DNA of 64,000 nt. Origin: Symsagittifera roscoffensis (lineage: Eukaryota; Xenacoelomorpha; Acoela; Convolutidae). Made by a program: the position numbers and the translations under genes. Numbering within the stretch: the stretch's first letter is position 1; the number at the start of each line of letters is the position of its first letter. This document shows positions 56,644-64,000 of this stretch, in pieces. Location of the stretch: assembly GCF_963678635.1 (NCBI RefSeq), contig NC_087069.1, positions 39,145,076-39,209,075 on the forward strand, given 5' to 3'. The notes beneath the pieces were generated by a model. The model saw only the letters and a program-made list of their open reading frames with translations. It was not told the origin of the DNA and searched no databases.

Positions 56644-59152
56644 ATGAAAATGAAATCATCAAATATAGTGTTCTGCTTCATGATAATTCTGTCAACGGTA
56701 AGATTCCGACAAAATTAAAAGTTTTATGCTCTGAAAGCGTATTTTTCGCTGATGTTATTGAGTCCGTTAAGAAATCAATTTAAGGGTTCATGTGGATGCA
56801 TGATCTAAATCACAAATATTTTTTGAGTTTTCCGAAACCTATGATCAGTTATTAAAACTATAATGTTGAAAGTTCCGGTTTAACCACAATTTAAACTATA
56901 ATTAATTTTTCGATTTAGTTGTCCTATTCGTCTACACAGTACACAAGAGACGACGGAGACGACTCCGAATTTTTGTCCTCGGGATCTGGAATGATCACAG
57001 ATGACGATGACCAAACCACAAGTTAGTTGGTCTCCAAGGAAATTTTTAAAAGGTTTTCTTAAGGTTTACAAAGTTGGATCCAAGATGCGTAAATGTTGCC
57101 TACAACGTCCGACTCCCAATGACGATATTGTTCATCGAAACTGACTGAAAGTGACCGGAAAGAACTATGGATTAATTAACCAGAGTTTTTTTCCGATTTT
57201 GACAGTCCTGGAGAAAGTTTGTAGGTAGTCAAGTATGGTTTCATAAAACCTTGTCCTTTTAGCCGTGATTTGGATTTCATAGTTATTTTCGAAAAAATTG
57301 CCTCATTTTTGATAAAAACTGGTCTGAATATTTCCTTGTTTCAGACTGAATGATGCGAAAAGCACAAAAGACTCTCAATTCATTTAAACTGCAATTATAC
57401 CTTATTTTGGTTGTTTTACATCTAATTTTTTCATATTCTGATCGACTTCACCGAAAAAAAAAACTAAATTTGGCGAAAAACTGGAAACAAAGTTCAATTT
57501 TTTCGCTTTCCTGATTTTTTTCAGTTATTTTGAGTTTCCTTTACTTCAATAGGCGCAATCGAAACATTCATTGCTATTTGCACGTCAGCCGCTTTTACTT
57601 TTTATTATTTCATGTTTCAATGGTTCGATATCCATTTCGTCTTTCTGTTGTGGTTTGCAACTGTTAACATTGTAGCTTGTAGGGCTTTAAATATATCAAT
57701 AGAGGTTTTTATCGAATCATGAAAGTATATATCTTTTGGAGATTATCACATGAATATTATTTTAGTTGATCAAAAATATTTTATTTTGGAGCAGACGCTT
57801 GTATTTCTGAAACAGGATCTACTTGAGGTCCTTTGGTATCTACTTAAGAATTGTCACCCCTATCAATAAAATCAGTAAATTAGCACTAAGCTTTCTATTG
57901 AGAATTAGAATTTTGCTGCATTCTGATTGGTCGAAAATGTGTTATTTTAATCTACTTAACAATTGCCCCCCCCCTTTCTTAAAGGGGGGGGGGCAATTGT
58001 TAAGTAGATCCCGGAAACATTTCTATGTTTTCGATTTTTTGTGCTGGTCGAGCAGTTTGAAAAGAGTTGAGGCTGAAAATATTTCTAAAATAAGAATGAA
58101 TGAATATGCTAATGGGTGCTATGAGAAACCGCAGGAGCTCAGCTCGTTCTTTAAACACAACCGCAACGAATTAGCTGTCAAAAATCAGATTGATTATGTC
58201 TGCCATTTTTCGATTTGTTCGATGGATTAGTAGACAAAATTTCAGTACGATCAGGCTTAGAGAAGATATATTAGTGCTCATCGCACCTATTGATGATCAT
58301 TTTCTATCAAAATTCAGAATGCAAAAACGATCAGACTTCGTTGACAATGGAACAGTTTTTGCGTCATGCAACAACTTCGGGTCGTTAGCGCTCTCACTCA
58401 AGTTATTTCGTCAGTTGTTTTCGCATCTTTTCTGACAGATTTAGCACATTCGTATTTCGCAAATTAATGAGCAGATTTAACGTTTCAATTTTCTTTCTAA
58501 TCTTTGTCCTAAAATAAGGCAACCGATACAAAGAAGTGAAATAATAGATGGTTCCATAAATTTTTGGTTCCCGACAACTGTCCTCACGTAGCAGATTGGC
58601 CCAATTAAATAACCCATGAGTACCTCCATTCAATACACATTTATCCTTTATTTCTTTCCAAATTGGATTGTTATAATGATCGTCTACCCTGTTTTTTTTG
58701 GCTTGTGGCGCTCGATAAAATTTTCTCTGAACGGTATTTTAACGTTGTCCATTGTGTTTTTCGGAATGTGTTCCTCAAGTTACACATATTCGAGACAAAC
58801 GTACGTAAGTTTTTATTCGATGACATTTTAATATAGAGGGTTTTTTCCGACATACTGGCCTCCTTCCCATTTTCTACTTTTGATTTGCTCCGCAAGTGGT
58901 GCGATGTTCTGTTAATAATTATCATACTCGATATACACTGTTAATCTCAGTATGCTAAACTTGGTGCCATAGTTTTATTATTGTTTCTAGTTTTATCAAT
59001 AAAGAATGGTGAAATAACAACTGCTTTTCTGTGTTGTAGATGAGGTGGCGTACGTGATGATCGAGATCAAGTTCTCTACCAAGTTCCATTTTACCAGCAA
59101 TCCCAACAGTCAAGAGTTCAAGTACGAGGCACTCGAACAACTCATCAATGCG
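56644..59152 (+). CDS. 5' exons of a secreted SEA-domain proteoglycan-like gene (partial)
   Basis: Three exons with fitting phases: 56644-56697 (donor GTAAGA), 56919-57021 (acceptor CGATTTAG, donor GTTAGT) and 59040-59152 (acceptor GTGTTGTAG, donor GTAAGT). The product begins MKMKSSNIVFCFMIILSTLS, a clear signal peptide. It is followed by an acidic linker with an SSGSG site (DDGDDSEFLSSGSGMITDDD), the context used for glycosaminoglycan attachment, then EVAYVMIEIKFSTKFHF and NPNSQEFKYEALEQLINA, which fit the first strand and helix of a SEA domain. This order (signal, acidic Ser-Gly, SEA) is that of perlecan's N-terminus, but other SEA proteoglycans are possible. Exon 3 is less AT-rich than its surroundings. 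An alternative acceptor at 56939 would drop 7 residues in frame. The rest of the gene was not found to 64000 and should lie further on. Confidence 0.6.
57950..58009. repeat. Long perfect hairpin with C9/G10 core
   Basis: The arm at 57950-57977 (ATCTACTTAACAATTG, then nine C and TTT) and the arm at 57981-58009 (AAA, ten G, then CAATTGTTAAGTAGAT) are exact reverse complements apart from one extra G, with a 3-base loop. It lies in intron 2 of the proteoglycan-like gene. Such a structure is prone to slippage and deletion. Confidence 0.9.
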
Positions 59153-62100
59153 GTAAGTATTTTTTTTTCAAAAACCAATTTAGGAATTACAAAAAGAGAT
59201 ATTAATAGAAAAGTGTGCCTTCCTTGTGTAGCATGGTCAGAGCGTGTAATGGTTAGGGACGTATCAAGGCTGTATAAATGCATCTACTTTTGTTAAAAGA
59301 CTAAGTCTAGTCAATTCTTGAGTTATCTGATGAATTCTAATTTACAATCGTATGCTCGTATTGGTCTATAAATCTCAATGTGTTTATCTTTGTTCAAAAG
59401 TTACGAATCGGAAAGGTTATTTTCCAAAATCATGATCAATTCCTCGAAGTTTATGCCAAGAGATGCATTCTGTATCTAGGGTTTATTGCCTTTTGAGTTC
59501 AAAAGTCCCTTTCCATTTAGGCTCTAATTCCCCCAATTCAGTGAGGTTGAAGAAATAAAAACACATTTACAAATGCATTGATTGGAGATGTCTGTTGAAA
59601 ATAGATGGCTCAATATGGATGTCTTTTTGCAGTTGATTGCATTGAGCAGGCATGTAAAATAGTAGAAAAGTCAATAACCAGGCAGATTGGCCCAAATATC
59701 TGTTATGTCGAGTTTTATGGCTAAAATAAGTAGCTATTTTTTAAAGTGTAACCCGGTTTAGATCAGTTTAATAGTGAAGATATTCAGTTTGAATGATCAA
59801 GTTGTTATTGATAATGTTTTATGTTCGAAAATGAGTAATCTAACAATTTTTTTTTACTTATGCGGTGTTTGGTATCGTTATAGAGCGGGCATTTGGATGT
59901 TTTTCTCGAGGGGGGGGGGGGGGTGGATTTACAAAAATTGATTTTTGTTTAGGTCAGCCACATTGATTTTACAAGACCTGTTGGAACACTAAAAACGCTC
60001 GCTTTTTGCTATCGGCCAATTTTAACATGAAAGAAAAAAGTATGAATCGAATTATATAGCGCAATCTTTTCAATGCATTCTGTTAGTGCGTGATTTATCA
60101 GACAATTTGAGGGAAATAAACAGAAATATTCCAAGCGGTGTTTTTTTTTTTCAGAGAAAATTCAGGGAATTGTCTGTCTGCATGAGAGAAAAATGAAATT
60201 TATGTTAGTTTTATGGCCGAATAAAAAAGGTAACCATATGATCAACAGTTCTGTGGTATTTTTATTGCTATAGAAATTGATTTTAGCAATGAAATTAAAA
60301 TAGAATGAGCTTGAAAAGCAGGCCTGCACGACGTTGTTTTACTAAGTAAAGAAACGTTCAGTTTATATGTTAAGTATACTTGATCCTGATAAAAAGTTGC
60401 GTTTTTTGCTTCTCCAGGTACATATATTTCATTTGGATTTTTTTTTTGACAAAATTGATTCAATTAGCTATAAATAACTTGGTCAACTTGACATTAATAA
60501 AATATCTGAAGTGAAAACTATTGATTATTTAACTGTCACAATTGGATACAACACTTGTATCATATGTACAAATTTGTCAATGCTCTCTCACCAAATAAAT
60601 CTTCTGCCAAAACGGCTTAAATGACAGATTATTGAGTTCGTTGAACTACACTACGTTTAGTAATTGTAAATGCTACTTTTGGAAATATAGATGGTTTAAA
60701 GCTTTTAGTTTTAAGTTAGCAATTTAAAACAAATGAACACTTGATAACGAAGCTAAGTCTCGAATACTTGAACTTCGAATCTAAGCTACAAAAAAGTATA
60801 AGTAGAAGCTTCCAAAACAGAATGAAGCTTAAATCATATTTGCTCACTTTTCTATGTGTACAAGAATCACTGCAAAGGTCTTAGTCTTCATCACTTCATC
60901 ATGCAAGTGAGCTTAAATAAGTTAGTCTGCTGGTATAGATAAGTGTGTTCGAAAAGGAGATCAGCTGACCCTAATTCAGTTGTCTTACATGAAATGTGGT
61001 GGCAGTCTGAGAGTTGAAGGCTGAAGATGTGCAGATTGCGTCTCTTAAATTAAAATGCATCGGATCAATCTGTTAATTAGGTTTTAGCTAGACCCTTATG
61101 CAGGAACCAGATGGCTAAGTATTAAGATAATTAAATAAATCAACGAAATATTTTTTATTAAACGTTAATATTTTCAATATTTTTAACGGTGATATATAAA
61201 GCAGCCGAAGTATCAACCAGCCGAAAATACGTAAGTGTTATATAATAGTTATGTAACAATTATGCAACAATTACGAAAGTCATGCAAATTTCATAGATGT
61301 GACGTAACGTTTCGGCTGGCTTATATACTCCGCGCATTTTCGGGCGGTTTATATTTCAGCTGGCTTATTTACTCTCATTTTTCACTAGTGATGTAATTTT
61401 TGAGTGGCGATTACGTCATTTTTGTAATTCAATTAACATTTTTTTTTCTAAATTGAGATAAGATTTAGGTCAGAAATTGGGAATTGATTTTGCCTAAAGA
61501 TGCTTTTCATACAAATAAAATGTACATATTTTTACAGCGAAGTCTGTAAATTTGTGCGCTTTATATAATTTTTATTCTTTTTGGCAGTTTTAACTGAAAG
61601 CCTTATTTTCAATGCAATTTAAACAAAAACATCTGTGTCGAAATAGTTTCGCGAATCAAGCTCAAGCTAAGTTCTTAAGTAACTAAAGTTCGAATTACGC
61701 GACAGCTCGCTTATTACGTTTACTTTAAAAAATTTCATGTTGATGCGTTTCCTGAATAAAAACTTGGCAATAATGAGGATTTTTTGAAACCAATTTTTTT
61801 TGTATTGTAGAGTTTATGCTCACAACTGCAAGTTCTTCAATTTTTTCCTACAGTTTTCTAAGTGCCAATGAACAAAGTGAAAAACTTTTTAAGTTGTCTT
61901 TAGACTCAACTTTGTATTCTGGCAGTTTGACTTATTTTTTAGTTCAATTGATTTTCGTGTGCTAGTTCAAAGGCAGAGTAAACGCTCCATGAAAAAGTGT
62001 GCAAATGGCGCAAAAAAACCACACCTAACATTGATTTTTCTGTATTTTCTTGGAAATTCCGAACTAGGTGCTAAAGGTGACCTGTTTAAGGTGATCATTT

Positions 62101-62370
62101 GCATCACTCGATGGCAGTTGCTTTGCCTTTATTATCTTTTGTTTTCAACTGTATATATCGCAATATTTTTGAATGCTCATTTTATACATAATATGGCATT
62201 ATGCTTTCGAATTTATCACATGCAAAGTTAGCGTGGATGCCTTCAGTTTGATATATTCCAAATTATTACATGCCAAATTGTGTATTTTGTGCCGCTTTTG
62301 CTGCATTGTATTGCAGTTTTATTAGCATGTGTAGCTGCTTTATTCGTGACTAGTGTTTATCGGTTGTTAA
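59153..62370. other. Probable intron or intergenic sequence
   Basis: No convincing exon follows the GTAAGT donor at 59153. The stretch holds a run of 14 G at 59911-59924 after CTCGAG, and an AT-rich patch at 61200-61375 with several CAGCCGAAA and TTTCGGCTGG motifs in opposite orientations (possible small inverted-repeat element). Otherwise it is AT-rich with no supported frame. Confidence 0.4.
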
Positions 62371-63200
62371 GCGTTCGTGGCCCAGCGGGCAGGGCGTGAG
62401 GCTGCAAATCTCGGTCACAGATCGTGTGATTTATGGATGTCTTTTAGGGTGTTATGTTCAAGCTCGCTTTTCAAGTCCGTCTTCCTGGTTATATAAAAAA
62501 AATACACTCTGTTATGCGAAAATTGCAAATCGATGTTCCTTTTTAATACTAGTTTTTCAAGTGTCGATGAACGTAGTCAAGACACTTTTATAGGCCGTGC
62601 TGATTTTCTTTCTTTTTCAAATGAAATTTGTTCAGAACAAGCTTAATCGTTTGCGGTTTGACTTTTGAATTCTTTTCAAGTTCATTTCGCACTTTTTTTT
62701 GTTCAAAGGAGGGCAAATTGCGCTCTCCAATTAAGAAAACAGAAAAAGCTTAAGAAAATTTTCTTGTGTTAAATGTTGATTTTTTATGATTTCCCACAGG
62801 AATATTAAATTTGTCTGTTGATCCAGTTTTCTCAAATTGGGTTATTTTTTATTAAAGAGTGCCAATCCTTGTGTTATTCAAATTCAAAGAGCTTCAATTT
62901 CATAATTTTTGTCTTTGAAACTTGAAAGTTACAGAAATCTCCAAAAGTTTGATATTATGGTGTTTTTGCGTTCATTGAACTTTTTAAGAGTCGATAAACG
63001 TAGTTGAGGCTTTTATATAGGTCGCGATAACTTTTTTCTGGAAAAGCTTTAAAATTTGTTCAGGCTCAAATTTACTTTTTCGCGGTTTGACTTATGATTT
63101 TCTTTTAAGTTCATTTCCTTTGATAAAAGTAAGGCAAACTCCACAGTCGAGCAGCGAAAGCGTAAATGTCTCAGAAAACGTGATCGACTTCTAATCTCGA
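61820..63200. repeat. Three degenerate direct copies of a 170-200-base segment
   Basis: A common order of motifs (TTTTCTAAGTGCCAATGAAC-like, then TTCAGGCTC-like, then GGTTTGACTTATGATTTTC and TTTTAAGTTCATTTC) recurs at about 61850-61990, 62545-62730 and 62975-63165, with strong divergence. The second copy follows directly after the tRNA-like sequence, so the copies may be bodies of an old SINE. Confidence 0.4.
62371..62440 (+). other. tRNA-derived sequence, Cys-like (relic or SINE head)
   Basis: TGGCCCAGCGGG fits the pol III A box (TRGYNNARNNGG). A 5-bp anticodon stem with wobble pairs encloses the loop CTGCAAA, which would carry anticodon GCA (Cys) with T33 in place. A T-arm-like stem follows (GTCAC..GTGAT), but its loop AGATCGT lacks the conserved TTCRANY, and the acceptor arms do not pair. 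It is therefore not a functional tRNA. It may be a decayed tRNA gene or the head of a tRNA-derived SINE. Confidence 0.4.
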
Positions 63201-64000
63201 AAGTGGAATTTAATTGTCGAATTTCCCATCGAAATTAAAATTTCGGCTTTTGATCCAGTGTCTCTAATTGGGTTAGTTTAACTGATAAATGGCTCTAGAA
63301 ATTCAGAGCATCTATTTAAGAGCAACTATTTACGAGCAATTTAGAGCATCTGGTTTTTTTTTTTCATTAAATTTCGAAAGCTGAGGTTTTTTTTCAAAAA
63401 AGTCATAATTTTCTTTTGACTTGCGTTCATTGATTCTTATCCAACTGTATGTTAGCTATGTTTTTTTTGGCTGTTGGTTACATTTTTTAAATTTACCAGC
63501 GGACTAAAAAAAATGCTTTTTATCGGGTTTTCTCAAATTGAGTTAATTTTATACCGCAAAAGTAGCTCGCTACTCTGCGAGAAGCTCACAATGTTCCAAC
63601 AAGATTAACAACTGCAAAAAATTCTATAAAACGAAAATATTTGAAAAAGAAAATCTTTAAAAAATAATTTTTTGAATACCAGAATTTGACCATTTCTTGC
63701 GCAGTGAGAGAGAAGATGATTTTCGTCGAAAAATTGCTGAGTTTCGCTGAAGTAAGGTTGAAGTAGTAGCAAACATGGATTCTCTTCCTTCTCACTTTTT
63801 CGAAATCGTTTGAAAAAAAATCGTATGTAAAATTTTCTTAGAAATGAAAGAGACTCAGGATTAAGCGATTGGTTTTCAAAACTCGCTCTTAACTTAAAAA
63901 ACATGAAAAATTAAAAACGAAACGATGCAATTTTTTATTCACGTCTGTTTGAGCTAATTAACTTTCTGAGCAATATTATGTTCAATCTGAAGACAATTTA
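63201..64000. other. No gene seen
   Basis: AT-rich with long T runs. Overlapping minus-strand frames at 63586-63904 are rich in Phe and Lys as expected from base composition and show no motif or splice support. Confidence 0.4.

Noticed and set aside
57823-58230. 135-codon frame on the plus strand
   Set aside because: It reads through both arms of the C9/G10 hairpin and lies in an intron of the proteoglycan-like gene. No motif or splice support.

Overview
The window comes from an AT-rich eukaryotic nuclear genome, most likely that of an invertebrate animal. The genes are split by spliceosomal introns (GT donors, AG acceptors), AATAAA polyadenylation signals follow stop codons, and the mobile elements (BEL/Pao, a CR1/L2-type LINE with a PHD-finger ORF1, fold-back elements) are animal types. 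I cannot name the phylum or species. No complete gene family that would fix it is present. A run of 200 N (16911-17110) marks an assembly gap.

Layout. (1) Positions 1 to about 10010 and about 33940 to 44250 are the arms of one very large inverted repeat. Base 1 pairs with base 44250, so the left arm runs off the start of the window. (2) Between the arms, 9000-17200 is a three-unit degenerate tandem array. Each unit carries intron sequence, a broken BEL/Pao fragment on the minus strand, and in units 2 and 3 a dead copy of a host exon. The array runs into the gap. (3) 17111-30100 has no convincing gene. It holds a 3.45-kb fold-back element (20399-23850) filled with a 304/305-bp tandem array, and a very regular 7 x 139-bp array (25937-26909). 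(4) 30325-37407 is the best-supported gene: seven exons on the plus strand whose phases all fit, giving 698 residues with a ZU5-like domain. Exons 1-3 lie in the spacer and exons 4-7 in the right arm. (5) The right arm then carries a 281-codon ORF and small ORFs. All have mirror copies in the left arm. (6) 44251-51900 is mostly degenerate repeats with weak coding hints. (7) 52869-56130 is a dead CR1-like LINE on the minus strand. (8) 56644-59152 holds three phase-compatible exons that look like the 5' end of a secreted proteoglycan (signal peptide, Ser-Gly motif among acidic residues, SEA-like segment). The rest of that gene should lie beyond the window. (9) 59153-64000 is long intron or intergenic sequence with a tRNA-like relic.

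How the parts fit. The right-arm copy of the ZU5-like gene appears intact: all exons in phase, AATAAA 8 bases after the stop. The left arm has only exons 4-7, with a 1-nt frameshift in exon 6 and the polyadenylation signal mutated, so it is a truncated duplicate. A BEL/Pao insertion in its intron 3, followed by tandem duplication, spread broken copies of exon 5 toward the gap. The 281-codon ORF is open in both arms with 32 amino-acid differences by hand count and no indels. That makes it the strongest candidate for an uncharacterised protein pair. All family calls were made by eye. No searches were run.
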